Below, piece by piece: positions 26,414 through 35,119 of a DNA stretch of 64,000 nucleotides. Positions within the stretch are counted from its first letter, which is position 1. The number at the start of each line of letters is the position of its first letter. Below the pieces are notes generated by a model that was not told the origin of the DNA, did no database searches, and saw only the letters and a program-made list of their open reading frames with translations. The translations under genes were made by a program, and so were the position numbers. The stretch covers positions 62,001 to 126,000 of the forward strand of contig NZ_FNDW01000007.1 in NCBI RefSeq assembly GCF_900099685.1. Direction: 5' to 3'. This stretch comes from Chryseobacterium taeanense. Lineage in GTDB: Bacteria; Bacteroidota; Bacteroidia; Flavobacteriales; Weeksellaceae.

Positions 26414-26500
26414 AAGTCAATAGTGAATGGTTAATTCTGAATTCTGAACAGTAAATTTAAAAATTAACTATTGACTATTCACAATTCACTTTCAAAATAA
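26414..26500. repeat. imperfect long inverted repeat
   Basis: Between gene end and terminator, 'agtcaatagtgaatggttaatt' type sequence near 26416 recurs in inverted form as 'aattaactattgactattcac' near 26462. It resembles an interspersed noncoding repeat; no coding frame is present. Confidence 0.5.
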
Positions 26501-26521
26501 TACTTTCTATTTTTTCTAATG

Positions 26522-26560
26522 AAAAGGCTGCTCGCCATGGCGAGCAGCCTTTTATATTTT
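26522..26560. terminator. perfect palindrome terminator
   Basis: A 32-bp perfect palindrome covers 26522-26553, with arms AAAAGGCTGCTCGCCA and its complement, and serves as a bidirectional terminator between the convergent HmuY-like and ABM genes. Confidence 0.88.
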
Positions 26561-26584
26561 ATGATGAAGTGATTTAAAATAAGC

Positions 26585-26875
26585 TTAAAGTGTTTTAAAT
26601 CCTTTGTAAACTACGGTAGAACTTTCAAGCATTTTTGAAACATCTTTTCTGAAATTCAGCAAATGATCCTGTCCGCTGTGATGGTTAAGATGCTCTTCAG
26701 TTTCCCAAAGCTCGATCATGAAGAATATTCCTTTATTATCTTTGTCTTCAATGAGATCGTATTTAAGACAACCTTCTTCTTTCCGGGTTTTTCTTACAAG
26801 GGTTTGAAAAAGTTCAACAGCCTCCATCAGATAGTTTTCATTAAACTTAAAAACGGCAACAACGTGTATGTTCAT
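26585..26875 (-). CDS. ABM-domain putative quinol monooxygenase
   Basis: This 96-residue protein is a single antibiotic-biosynthesis-monooxygenase (ABM) ferredoxin-like domain: VAVFKFNENYLMEAVELFQTL, EEGCLKYDLIEDKDN, FFMIELWETEEHLNHHSGQDHL. This is the YgiN type, usually dimeric. Members oxidise quinols or small phenols, or degrade haem (IsdG/HmuD type). The haem-degrading option is interesting next to the haem locus, but the typical IsdG Asn-Trp-His triad is not evident. It has its own transcription unit, convergent with the HmuY-like gene. Confidence 0.85.
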   Translation of the reverse strand: MNIHVVAVFKFNENYLMEAVELFQTLVRKTRKEEGCLKYDLIEDKDNKGIFFMIELWETEEHLNHHSGQDHLLNFRKDVSKMLESSTVVYKGFKTL

Positions 26876-26966
26876 AATATTTTTTTAATGATGTAAAAGT
26901 AAAATATTTTCAAAAACAGAAGATATTTTTAATCCTTTTATTTTTCAACATACAAGTAGATTTTCA

Positions 26967-27851
26967 TTAAAAAAAAGATTTACAGATCGTTATAGAACTC
27001 ATTATGATAACTAGCAGTCCTATAACGATAAACATACTCTTTACAGGTAACTTTGCCGTAAGCATTGCAGAAAATGGTGCGGTAAATATCCCACCGATTA
27101 AAAGCCCAAGAATGATATTCCAGTGCTGAATGCCCAAGGTAAGAATAAAAGTTATTGCGGCTGTCAGCGTCAAAATGAATTTGGCTACCGTAGAACTTCC
27201 CACTGCAAATCTCGGTGTGAAAGAATTTTTAATCAACGTTCCGGTTACCAACGGACCCCAACCACCACCAGCAAAAGAATCGATAAATCCTCCTGCCAAC
27301 CCCAGTCTTGTAAGGTTTGTTTTTCTCTTTAACTTCTTATCCTGCTTATCTTTAAATGCATTAGATAAAATTTGAATTCCTAAATATAAGGTATAAAAAG
27401 AAATCGCAGTTTTGGTTATTTTGGAATAATATTCACCCAAATATGTCAGCGAGACAGCACCTATAACAGCGCCTATAACAGCTGGTACCGCTAATCTTTT
27501 CACCAGACTTTTACTGACATTTTTCAATCTTATATGACTGATGCTTCCTGCTGCCGTTGTAAAACTTTCCGCCGAATGAATACTGGCGCTCACCGCATGA
27601 GGCGGAATTCCCAAAAATAAAAGTGTTGTAGTGCAGATCACCCCATATCCCATTCCCATGGAACCTGCCACGATTTCAGCAATAATGCCAACAAGCATCA
27701 TCCAATAAAAAATATAGTTGTCTTTGGCAAGGATCGTGAAAAGCTCGTCCAGATATCCCAATTCATATACTGAAAATATGCTAACAGACAATAGTAGTAC
27801 AGTAATTATAAAAATATTGAGTCTGAACTGAACTTTCCTGGAAATAATCAT
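26967..27851 (-). CDS. TSUP (TauE/SafE) anion transporter
   Basis: This 294-residue protein has about eight hydrophobic helices and two TauE/SafE half-repeats (GSMGMGYGVICTTTLLFLGIPP in the first, GGFIDSFAGGGWGPLVTGTLI in the second). The TSUP family moves sulfite, sulfonates or other anions across the inner membrane. It lies 36 bp after cysN in a sulfate-assimilation cluster, so it probably transports sulfate or exports sulfite made by CysH. It is the last gene of that run. Confidence 0.85.
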   Translation of the reverse strand: MIISRKVQFRLNIFIITVLLLSVSIFSVYELGYLDELFTILAKDNYIFYWMMLVGIIAEIVAGSMGMGYGVICTTTLLFLGIPPHAVSASIHSAESFTTAAGSISHIRLKNVSKSLVKRLAVPAVIGAVIGAVSLTYLGEYYSKITKTAISFYTLYLGIQILSNAFKDKQDKKLKRKTNLTRLGLAGGFIDSFAGGGWGPLVTGTLIKNSFTPRFAVGSSTVAKFILTLTAAITFILTLGIQHWNIILGLLIGGIFTAPFSAMLTAKLPVKSMFIVIGLLVIIMSSITICKSFF

Positions 27852-27887
27852 AGCTGTTTCATTTTTTAGTTTGCTAATGGTGATTTC

Positions 27888-29129
27888 TTACAGGATCATT
27901 ACGGCACCCACCGTTGAATTACTGGTTTCATCGATCAGAATCGCATTACCCGTATTCCGGCTTTCATCAAAACTGTCAAACACCAAAGGGGATGCGGTTT
28001 TCAGCCTCAGCTTTACTACTTCATTGAGTTTGATGCTTTCCGTCACAGGAATTTTCTCCAAAGTGTTGACATCAATTTTATATTCAATTTCTTTCACAAG
28101 AGTTTTCAGCAGTTTGCTTTTATGTTGAATAAAATACTTGCTGCCTTCAGTCAGTTCCTTTTTATCAAGCCAGCAGACAACTGCTTCTATTTCATTTTCC
28201 ACTTTCGGAAGGGTTTCAGATTTCACAAGAAAATCTCCACGGCTGATATCAACATCATCTTCAATATGAATCACGGCAGGCTGCCCCCCAAAAACAACCT
28301 CTACCTCCTTTCCGCCTGTTTCAAGCTTAGAAATCCGGGTCTGAATATTTTGTGGCAATACGGTAATTTCGTCGCCTTTCCTATATGTTCCGGAAATTAC
28401 TTCACCCGCATAGCCTCTGTAATCGTGCAGCTCATCAGTTTGAGGACGGATCACATACTGTACTTGAAATCTGGAACTTTGAAACCCTTTATTGTAATTT
28501 ATCTCTACATTTTCCAGAAAATCAAGTAAGGTAGAACCTTTATACCAAGGCATATTTTCAGATGCCTCAACGATATTATCCCCATGAAATGCTGAAATCG
28601 GAAAATAGCTCACATTTTCCAGTCCGAGTTTCTCTGCAACTGTTTCGTATTGCGTCTTTATATCATTAAAAATTTCCTGAGAGTAATTGACAAGATCCAT
28701 TTTATTGATAGCTACCACTACGTTCTTTATCTTTAATAGAGAAGCGATAATAGAATGCCTTTTAGTCTGCTCGATCACCCCTTGTCTTGCATCAATCAGA
28801 ATCACAATCAGCTGTGAATTTGACGCTCCCGTAATCATATTTCTCGTGTACTGAATATGTCCCGGTGCATCGGCAATAATGAATTTTCTTTTTGGAGTGG
28901 AAAAATACCGGTAAGCAACATCGATCGTGATTCCCTGCTCTCTTTCGGCTCTTAAACCATCTGTTAAAATCGCAAGATCTACTCCATTTTCGTTTTTGTT
29001 CTTCGACTGTTTTTCCAATGCTTCCAGCTGGTCGATCAATATATTTTTACTGTCATAAAGAAGTCTTCCGATGAGGGTACTTTTCCCGTCGTCTACGCTT
29101 CCGGCAGTGATAAATCTTAGTATGTCCAC
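27888..29129 (-). CDS. cysN: CysN sulfate adenylyltransferase GTPase subunit
   Basis: This 413-residue GTPase has the EF-Tu-like G1 motif GSVDDGKSTLIG (9-20), G3 DAPGHIQYTRNM (with the CysN-specific DAPGH), and G4 NKMD, followed by two beta-barrel domains. With CysD it makes adenosine 5'-phosphosulfate, using GTP hydrolysis to drive the reaction. It does not carry a fused CysC kinase. That fits an APS reductase in the same cluster, so PAPS is not needed. It lies 75 bp after cysD and before the TSUP gene. Confidence 0.95.
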   Translation of the reverse strand: MDILRFITAGSVDDGKSTLIGRLLYDSKNILIDQLEALEKQSKNKNENGVDLAILTDGLRAEREQGITIDVAYRYFSTPKRKFIIADAPGHIQYTRNMITGASNSQLIVILIDARQGVIEQTKRHSIIASLLKIKNVVVAINKMDLVNYSQEIFNDIKTQYETVAEKLGLENVSYFPISAFHGDNIVEASENMPWYKGSTLLDFLENVEINYNKGFQSSRFQVQYVIRPQTDELHDYRGYAGEVISGTYRKGDEITVLPQNIQTRISKLETGGKEVEVVFGGQPAVIHIEDDVDISRGDFLVKSETLPKVENEIEAVVCWLDKKELTEGSKYFIQHKSKLLKTLVKEIEYKIDVNTLEKIPVTESIKLNEVVKLRLKTASPLVFDSFDESRNTGNAILIDETSNSTVGAVMIL

Positions 29130-29204
29130 GTTTATTGTAGTTATAAGTGATAAATTATGGTTGATTAAAGCTTACAGCTTTCTGCTTACTGCCTAAGGCA
29201 TTGC

Positions 29205-30113
29205 TTAAAAATATCCTCCTTTTTTACGGTCTTCCATAGCCGCTTCCGTTACTTTATCGTCAATTCGGGTTTCGCCACGCTCGGAGATTCTTGATGCAGT
29301 GATCTCGTTTACCACGTCATCCAGGGTTTCAGCAGAACTTTCAACAGCTGCTGTACAAGTCATATCTCCCACCGTTCTGTACCGTACTTTTTTATTGAGA
29401 ACCGTATCATTTTCATCAATCCTGATAAAATCCGAAACGGCAATCAACTGTCCTTCATGCTCAATCACGTCACGATTATGCGCAAAATAAATGGATGGAA
29501 GTTGAATATTTTCTTTTTTGATGTAATTCCACACATCCAGTTCCGTCCAGTTGGAAATAGGAAAAACCCTGACATTTTCACCTTTATTAATTCTTCCGTT
29601 GTAAATATTCCATAGCTCAGGGCGCTGTAATTTCGGATCCCATTGCCCGAATTCATCGCGAACAGAGAAAAAACGTTCTTTCGCTCTTGCTTTTTCTTCG
29701 TCTCTTCTGGCTCCTCCGATACATGCGTCAAAGCCGAATTCTTCAATAGTATCCAGTAAAGTATGGGTTTGCAGCCAGTTTCTCGAGGCAAATTTTCCTT
29801 TAGGTTCAGCTAATTTTTTAGCTTTAATCGTATCTTCTACACTTCTTACAATCAGTTCTGCACCAATCGTTTCTGCAAGATAATCCCTGAATTTCAATGC
29901 TTCAGGAAAGTTATGGCCTGTATCGATATGAACCAATGGAAAAGGAATTTTCATAGGAGCAAAAGCCTTCTTTGCTAAATGAACTAAAGTAATAGAATCT
30001 TTTCCTCCGCTGAAAAGCAAAGCCGGTTTTTCAAACTGGGCTGCAATTTCGCGCATAATATAAATACTTTCAGCTTCAAGCTGTTCGAGATAGTCTAGTT
30101 TATATGTATTCAT
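29205..30113 (-). CDS. cysD: CysD sulfate adenylyltransferase small subunit
   Basis: This 302-residue protein has the PP-loop SGGKDS (35-40) of the ATP pyrophosphatase/PAPS-reductase fold, plus GGARRDEEKARAKER and a C-terminal RKKGGYF, both typical of CysD. It forms the ATP sulfurylase with CysN. A longer frame could start at 30239, but it overlaps cysH heavily and gives a Cys-rich unlikely leader, so the ATG at 30113 (MNTYKLDYLEQL) is chosen. The gene follows cysH by 23 bp. Confidence 0.95.
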   Translation of the reverse strand: MNTYKLDYLEQLEAESIYIMREIAAQFEKPALLFSGGKDSITLVHLAKKAFAPMKIPFPLVHIDTGHNFPEALKFRDYLAETIGAELIVRSVEDTIKAKKLAEPKGKFASRNWLQTHTLLDTIEEFGFDACIGGARRDEEKARAKERFFSVRDEFGQWDPKLQRPELWNIYNGRINKGENVRVFPISNWTELDVWNYIKKENIQLPSIYFAHNRDVIEHEGQLIAVSDFIRIDENDTVLNKKVRYRTVGDMTCTAAVESSAETLDDVVNEITASRISERGETRIDDKVTEAAMEDRKKGGYF

Positions 30114-30136
30114 TTTAAATGTAAAAGATATTTGAA

Positions 30137-30829
30137 TTAATGCGTGTGAAGACCGCATTCCTTCTGCGAATCTTCCCACCACCAACGTCCTGCACGCGGA
30201 TTTTCTCCCTCCACAATTGGTCTTGTGCATGGCTGGCAACCTACGCTGATAAAACCTTTCTTGTGTAAAGACAGCTCCTGTACTTTATTTTGTTGCAAAT
30301 ACACAAGAACCTGCTGATAATTCCAGTTGATGAGGGGATTATATTTATAAAGTTTTCGTTCCTCGTCCCATTCGATGACAGGCATATTCTCACGGTTTTC
30401 CGACTGTTCGGAACGTAATCCGGTAATCCAAATTTCCGCATTTTCAAGCGCACGATTTAAAGGTTTAACCTTTCTAATAAAGCAGCATTCTTTTCTGTTT
30501 TCAACAGAATGATAAAAAGCATTAATACCTTTTTCATTCACATATTTTTCCACATCTGAAGGATCCGGGAAATAAACTTCGGTTTTTGTTTTGTACCTCG
30601 CGTTATTTTGTGAAAGTAATTCGTAATGTTCATAAAAAAGCCTGCCCGTATCCAGCGTAAAAACTTTTATCGGTAGCTTATTTCTGAAAATGATATCGGT
30701 AATAACCTGATCTTCCTGACCAAGTGATGTTGAGAAAACAGCGGTTTCCGGAAATTTTGATGAAATAAATTTCAATCCCTCCTCTGCTGAAAGCTGTTTT
30801 AGTATATCTGCATCTTCTTTTGAAATCAT
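30137..30829 (-). CDS. cysH: CysH APS reductase with 4Fe-4S motif
   Basis: This 230-residue reductase has the PP-loop variant FSTSLGQEDQVI, a CC pair (Cys115-Cys116) and CxxC (Cys198-Cys201) that bind a 4Fe-4S cluster in adenylylsulfate (APS) reductases, and a catalytic ECGLH (Cys225) at the C-terminus. The cluster cysteines mark it as APS- and not PAPS-specific. It reduces APS to sulfite with thioredoxin. It leads cysD, cysN and the TSUP gene, 88 bp after an Rrf2 regulator gene on the same strand. Confidence 0.94.
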   Translation of the reverse strand: MISKEDADILKQLSAEEGLKFISSKFPETAVFSTSLGQEDQVITDIIFRNKLPIKVFTLDTGRLFYEHYELLSQNNARYKTKTEVYFPDPSDVEKYVNEKGINAFYHSVENRKECCFIRKVKPLNRALENAEIWITGLRSEQSENRENMPVIEWDEERKLYKYNPLINWNYQQVLVYLQQNKVQELSLHKKGFISVGCQPCTRPIVEGENPRAGRWWWEDSQKECGLHTH

Positions 30830-30908
30830 AAATTATCCATTTGAAGTGATGCAAATATCCAATAAAATTATTATCCCACCAAAAAAGTAGACTAATAAAT
30901 TAAAAAAA

Positions 30909-30933
30909 GGATCAATCTCAGTCGACCAGATCC
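30909..30933 (-). terminator. weak terminator after the Rrf2 gene
   Basis: GGATC and GATCC form a short stem around the stop codon of the Rrf2 gene, followed on the minus strand by a T-run. It may only attenuate transcription into cysH. Confidence 0.45.
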
Positions 30934-31325
30934 ATTAACGTTTTTCTTTCCAGAATATTAAGCGAAGCGTCCCGAACTTCGATCAGTACGTCGTGCAGGC
31001 TGCAGTGATCTTCATTACAGTCTTCGCATTTTTCGTAGAAGTTAAGGCTTACACAAGGTAGCAAAGCAATAGGTCCATTTACCAGGCGGATGATTTTTGC
31101 CAGCTTTACATTTTCAGGATTTTCTTTAAAGAAATATCCTCCTCCTTTTCCTTTTTTACTATCCAGAATTTCCGCTTTTTTCAGTTCAAGTAAAATATTT
31201 TCCAAAAATTTCAAAGGGATTTTCTTATGAGCTGCAATTTCGGAAATAAGGATAGGACCGTCGTTCCTTTTCTCCACAAGGTACGACAGTGCTTTAAAAG
31301 CATATTGAGATTTTTTAGACAGCAT
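30918..31325 (-). CDS. Rrf2-family regulator of the sulfate cluster
   Basis: This 135-residue protein has the Rrf2 winged helix (LSKKSQYAFKALSYL, ISEIAAHKKIPLKFLENILLELKKAEILDSKKGKGGGY split over helices and wing) and four cysteines in the sensor region (Cys91, Cys100, Cys103, Cys108), suited to an Fe-S cluster or thiol sensing. CymR/IscR-type Rrf2 proteins control cysteine and Fe-S metabolism. It lies directly upstream of cysH on the same strand, so it probably regulates sulfate assimilation here. Confidence 0.88.
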   Translation of the reverse strand: MLSKKSQYAFKALSYLVEKRNDGPILISEIAAHKKIPLKFLENILLELKKAEILDSKKGKGGGYFFKENPENVKLAKIIRLVNGPIALLPCVSLNFYEKCEDCNEDHCSLHDVLIEVRDASLNILERKTLMDLVD

Positions 31326-31508
31326 TACAGCAAAAATAGGAAAATTGTTTGAAATGTATAAAATAATGTGAAGTCAGGAGATTAGAAAACGATAAATGCT
31401 TTATTATAAAGTTTTTTATCTGACTACAAAAGAAAAAATAAAAACCTGCTGACATGATGTTGTCACACACTAAGATTAATTTTGTGATGTAATTTAATAT
31501 TTAAAACA

Positions 31509-31916
31509 ATGAATTTATTATCGATCCGCATTATTACTGCTGACATGGAAAGGTTGGTAGCATTTTATAAGCAAATAACAGGATTGCAAATTGTGCAATA
31601 CACCCCTGATTTTGCCGAGCTGAAGACCCCAACAACAACCTTTGCGATTGGAAGTACAAAAACATTACAGTTTTTTGGCGGAGAGGATGTGGCACAACCA
31701 GCACAAAATCGAACAGTTATCATTGAGTTTAAGGTAGATGATGTTGATAAGGAATTTCAAAGATTATCAGATTATCTTCAAGAAAACATTGTACAAAAGC
31801 CAACCATGATGCCGTGGGGTAACAAATCATTTTTGTTCCGTGATCCTGATGGGAATCTTGTTAACTTTTTTACACCGGCAACACCTGAAGCAATAGCAAA
31901 ATTTAGCGAAAAATAA
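31509..31916 (+). CDS. VOC-family (glyoxalase-fold) protein
   Basis: This 135-residue protein is a single vicinal-oxygen-chelate domain pair: MNLLSIRIITADMERLVAFYKQITGLQ, a central FAIGSTKTLQFF and a C-terminal SFLFRDPDGNLVNFFTP. Members include glyoxalase I, bleomycin/fosfomycin resistance proteins and dioxygenases, and the sequence does not allow a choice. A -7-like TAATTTTG at 31477-31484 precedes it. It is monocistronic. Confidence 0.85.
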   Translation: MNLLSIRIITADMERLVAFYKQITGLQIVQYTPDFAELKTPTTTFAIGSTKTLQFFGGEDVAQPAQNRTVIIEFKVDDVDKEFQRLSDYLQENIVQKPTMMPWGNKSFLFRDPDGNLVNFFTPATPEAIAKFSEK

Positions 31917-32017
31917 TATTCTCGATTATCTTTTCGGATAAAGACATTTAAAGTCGTTCGGATTTCTGTCATTCATAAGCGGTATTCCATTCCAGTCAAA
32001 ATACTTACTTTTGTCAT

Positions 32018-32446
32018 ATGTTCAGTAAACAGGAAGCACAGCAGTTAAAGAAAGAATTCTGGACGGCTTTTGGAAAGTCTTTCCCGAGAAAATGGATTTT
32101 GTATGATACTAAGATCAAGGATATGTCGTTCAAGTTTTATGCAGATAATAAAAAAGCCGAAGTCTCTTTGGATATTGAGATGAAAGATGAGATTTTCAGA
32201 AATGCTTATTATGAAAAAATATGGTCGCTGGAAGACATCCTGAAAGATTTTATCGGCGATTTTTACAAAGACGAATATTATACCCTGGAAAACGGAAAAG
32301 TAATGGCCAGAATCTGGGTTGAAAAGCATAACGTTTCCATTTTTAATAAAAATACATGGCAGGAAATTTTTCAGTTCTTTGTTGATAAAATGGATTGCTT
32401 TGAAACGTTTTATTATGAATATGAGGATTTTATAAAGGATGTTTAA
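32018..32446 (+). CDS. DUF4268-family protein
   Basis: This 142-residue cytosolic protein begins MFSKQEAQQLKKEFWTAFG and continues with KWILYDTKIKDMSFKFYADNKKAEVSLDIEM and a long acidic/aromatic C-terminal part. It matches the DUF4268 pattern seen in many Bacteroidota; the function is not known. Nothing in the sequence (no metal site, no transmembrane segment) gives a mechanism. It lies 82 bp upstream of the Crp/Fnr gene on the same strand but has no clear functional link. Confidence 0.8.
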   Translation: MFSKQEAQQLKKEFWTAFGKSFPRKWILYDTKIKDMSFKFYADNKKAEVSLDIEMKDEIFRNAYYEKIWSLEDILKDFIGDFYKDEYYTLENGKVMARIWVEKHNVSIFNKNTWQEIFQFFVDKMDCFETFYYEYEDFIKDV

Positions 32447-32482
32447 TTATATTCGTCTGTTTCATATTGGCTTCATTTTTTA

Positions 32483-32496
32483 CCAAATGGCAAATG
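32483..32496 (+). promoter_or_regulatory. tandem CAAATG motif upstream of the Crp/Fnr gene
   Basis: CCAAATGGCAAATG holds two CAAATG repeats 7 bp apart, within a longer stretch almost identical to one upstream of the SDR at 33277-33291. It lies 31 bp before the regulator's start and is a candidate binding site for that regulator. Confidence 0.5.
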
Positions 32497-32527
32497 TCTG
32501 GAAATTTTCTTTCTCTAAATTGCATCT

Positions 32528-33100
32528 ATGAAAGAATTATTTGATTTTATTCTGAGATTCGGCAATCTCAACCAACAACAGATGGATTTTATTGAAAGCA
32601 AAGCCACAGAGGTTAATTTTCATAAAGAAGAATATTTTTCTGAGGCCGGTAAAATTGCAAAACAGGTCGGGTTTGTAGTGGACGGAATTTTTCGTGTTTG
32701 CTATTACAACAACAAAAGCGAGGAAATCACCAAATATTTTATTGAAGAAAATAATCTCGTTGTAGATTTGGAAAGCTTTGATAACCAAATTAGTTCAAGC
32801 GCTTATGTTCAGGCAGTAACAGAATCTAAAATGATTGTTTTTCAAAGAAAAGACTGGCTTGAACTCTTGCAGACGATTGTAGGTTTCGATGCCATTGTCC
32901 ATAAAATCATTTCAAGAGCTTTGATGCAGAAAGTGGAAAGAAGAAGTCCGCTTGTTACCGAAGATGCTACAACACGCTATCTGAAATTCCTGGAGATCTA
33001 CCCAACTGTGGTTAACAGAATCCCGCTTTCTTATATTGCTTCCTACCTCGGCGTTACACAGTCTTCTTTGAGCAGAATCAGGAAGAATATCAAGCTTTAA
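32528..33100 (+). CDS. Crp/Fnr-family transcriptional regulator
   Basis: This 190-residue regulator has an N-terminal cyclic-nucleotide-binding-like beta roll (about 25-115: HKEEYFSEAGKIAKQVGFVVDGIFRVCYYN) and a C-terminal helix-turn-helix (about 168-188: IPLSYIASYLGVTQSSLSRIRK). This is the small Bacteroidota type, often without a true cNMP-binding arginine. It precedes two SDR genes on the same strand, and its own promoter and that of the first SDR share a tandem CAAATG motif, so it likely regulates both. Confidence 0.88.
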   Translation: MKELFDFILRFGNLNQQQMDFIESKATEVNFHKEEYFSEAGKIAKQVGFVVDGIFRVCYYNNKSEEITKYFIEENNLVVDLESFDNQISSSAYVQAVTESKMIVFQRKDWLELLQTIVGFDAIVHKIISRALMQKVERRSPLVTEDATTRYLKFLEIYPTVVNRIPLSYIASYLGVTQSSLSRIRKNIKL

Positions 33101-33276
33101 AATTGTATTCTGGTGGGCTCACGTTCATTTTAAATCGTCCGACAGAAATTCTCTGAATTTTTATCATCCCTCCATAAGAATTTTATACCGGATAAACTAA
33201 ACAAGCTTAAAAGATCGACTAAACCTTTAAATTCTTCTAACTACAATCCTCAAATCTCATTTATCCCTATCTTTTT

Positions 33277-33291
33277 GCCAAATGACAAATG
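33277..33291 (+). promoter_or_regulatory. tandem CAAATG motif upstream of the broken SDR
   Basis: GCCAAATGACAAATG matches the motif at 32483-32496, and the surrounding about 23 bp agree at nearly every position. It is a candidate operator for the Crp/Fnr regulator encoded just upstream. Confidence 0.5.
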
Positions 33292-33340
33292 CCTTACTGT
33301 TTTATTACCGGAATTTTACACCATTAATTTAAATATAAAA

Positions 33341-34072
33341 ATGAAAACAGTATTAATTACAGGAGCCAACAGAAGTATTGGACTTGAAACTGCAAAACAG
33401 CTTTCAGAAGAAGGATTATTTGTTTACATCGGAAGCAGAAATCTCCAAAAAGGAGAGGAAACTGTAAAACAATTAACCGAAAAAGGACATCAGAATATTA
33501 AAGCTGTAGAAATTGACGTTACCAATCCCGAATCAATTAGAAAAGCAAAAAACAGTATTGAAACCGAACATGGAAAACTGGATATCCTGATTAACAATGC
33601 AGGAATTCTGGGCGTAAATCCTCAGACGGCGACAGAAACATCCGTAAATGATATCCGTATTTGACACCAATTTTTTTGGGGTGATTAATGTTACACAGAT
33701 CTTTTTAGATTTGCTTAAAAGGTCGGATAGCCACGCATCAGCAACATTACTTCGGGATTAGGTTCACTTACCTTACATAGCGATCCGGACTGGAAATATT
33801 ATCATGTGAAAAGTGCTGCCTATGGTCCTTCAAAGTCGGCATTAAATGCTTACACCATTGCACTGGCATATGAACTTAAAGACCTGCCGTTCAAAGTAAA
33901 CGTGATTGATCCCGGTTATACTGCAACCGATTTCAACGGCCACAGCGGACCAGGATCCGTGGAAAGCGCCGCATCTTTCATCATTAAACATACCTTAACG
34001 GATGAAAACGGGCCTACCGGACAGTATTTCAGTAATGATATTGAAGACGAAACAGGTATTAGTCCTTGGTAA
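33341..34072 (+). pseudogene. SDR oxidoreductase broken by two frameshifts
   Basis: The first part (33341-33664) reads as a short-chain dehydrogenase: VLITGANRSIGLE with the TGxxxGxG cofactor loop and DILINNAGI. It then meets TGA at 33662. The next segment continues in another frame from about 33660 (FDTNFFGVINVTQIFLDLL), and a second shift near 33730 returns to the original frame (GLGSLTLHSDPDWKYYHVK, SAAYGPSKSALNAY with the YxxxK pair). The two indels cancel, so the 3' half is in the same frame as the 5' half. Either a real pseudogene or two sequencing errors would explain this. Confidence 0.85.
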
Positions 34073-34090
34073 TTATTCAATATGATGATT

Positions 34091-34119
34091 AAAGAGAAGC
34101 TTTTGGGTTTCTCTTTTTT
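34091..34119 (+). terminator. intrinsic terminator
   Basis: AAAGAGAA (34091-34098) pairs with TTCTCTTT (34109-34116), followed by T-rich sequence, after the broken SDR gene. Confidence 0.75.
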
Positions 34120-34257
34120 CATTTTGTCGGAACTAAACAACAACAGCCTTGGCGAATATTCACGATTTGGATACATCATTCGTGGATCAGGCTACTTTTA
34201 AAGACTATCTTCTTTCCATCTTTGTACCATCATTTAAAACAAAAAAATAGTAAAGAA

Positions 34258-35097
34258 ATGGAAACAAAAAAAGTATGGTTTGTAACAGGAGCGTCAAAAG
34301 GTCTTGGATTTGAACTGGTAAAAAAATTATTGTCTGATGGATTTAAGGTAGCTGCAACAAGCCGCACGGTAGAATCTTTAACAGATGTATTTGGTGAAAA
34401 ATCGGATCAGTTTCTCCCCCTGAATATGAATATTACCGACAACAATGATGTAAAAACTGCCCTGGATAAAACAGTAGAACATTTCGGAAAAGTTGATGTG
34501 ATTGTTAATAATGCCGGATATGGACAGCTGGGTACATTGGAAGAACTTAGCGACGCTGAAGCAAGAGCAAATTTTGACGTTAATGTTTTTGGAACATTAA
34601 ATGTAATCAGAAATGCCATGCCTTATTTGCGTGAGCAAAAATCAGGGAATATTTTCAACATTTCATCTGTAGGAGGTTATTATGGAGGTTTCCCGGGTTG
34701 GGGCGTTTACTGTTCCACTAAATTTGCGGTAGCGGGATTTACCGAAGCTTTGGCTGAAGAAGCGAAAGATTTTGGAATTCACGCAACCGTTGTTTATCCA
34801 GGCTATTTCCGTACGGATTTCCTGACGAAAGATTCTGTAAGAACTCCTGAAAATTCTATTGAAGCTTATGAGGCGGCAAGAAATTCGGAGAAAGCGCATC
34901 TTGATGAAATCAATGGCAACCAGCCGAACGATCCTGTAAAAGCTGCTGATGTTTTAATACAAATCAGTAAAGAAGAAAATCCACCGGTACATTTGCTTTT
35001 GGGCGTAGGAGCTCCGGAATTTCTGAATAATAAAATAGAAGCAATTACAAAAGATGCGAAAAACTGGGAAGATCTCACTCTTTCTACAGGCATCTAA
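34258..35097 (+). CDS. SDR-family NAD(P)-dependent oxidoreductase
   Basis: This 279-residue classical SDR has the cofactor motif TGASKGLG (10-17), NNAG (84-87) and the catalytic set Ser136/Ser137, Tyr151 and Lys155 (YCSTK). The ATG at 34258 is preferred over a TTG at 34222 because it sits directly before METKKVWFVTGAS. The substrate is unknown. It lies after the Crp/Fnr and broken SDR genes and is followed by a shared terminator. Confidence 0.9.
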   Translation: METKKVWFVTGASKGLGFELVKKLLSDGFKVAATSRTVESLTDVFGEKSDQFLPLNMNITDNNDVKTALDKTVEHFGKVDVIVNNAGYGQLGTLEELSDAEARANFDVNVFGTLNVIRNAMPYLREQKSGNIFNISSVGGYYGGFPGWGVYCSTKFAVAGFTEALAEEAKDFGIHATVVYPGYFRTDFLTKDSVRTPENSIEAYEAARNSEKAHLDEINGNQPNDPVKAADVLIQISKEENPPVHLLLGVGAPEFLNNKIEAITKDAKNWEDLTLSTGI

Positions 35098-35119
35098 AAA
35101 TCAGAGTTCATTAATAAAC

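Noticed and set aside
30114-30239. Longer N-terminus for CysD
   Set aside because: It would overlap the end of cysH and add a leader unlike any CysD; an ATG at 30113 fits.
33640-33760. Programmed frameshifting in the SDR gene
   Set aside because: No slippery heptamer with a downstream structure is evident at either shift, and two events would be needed; decay or sequencing error is simpler.
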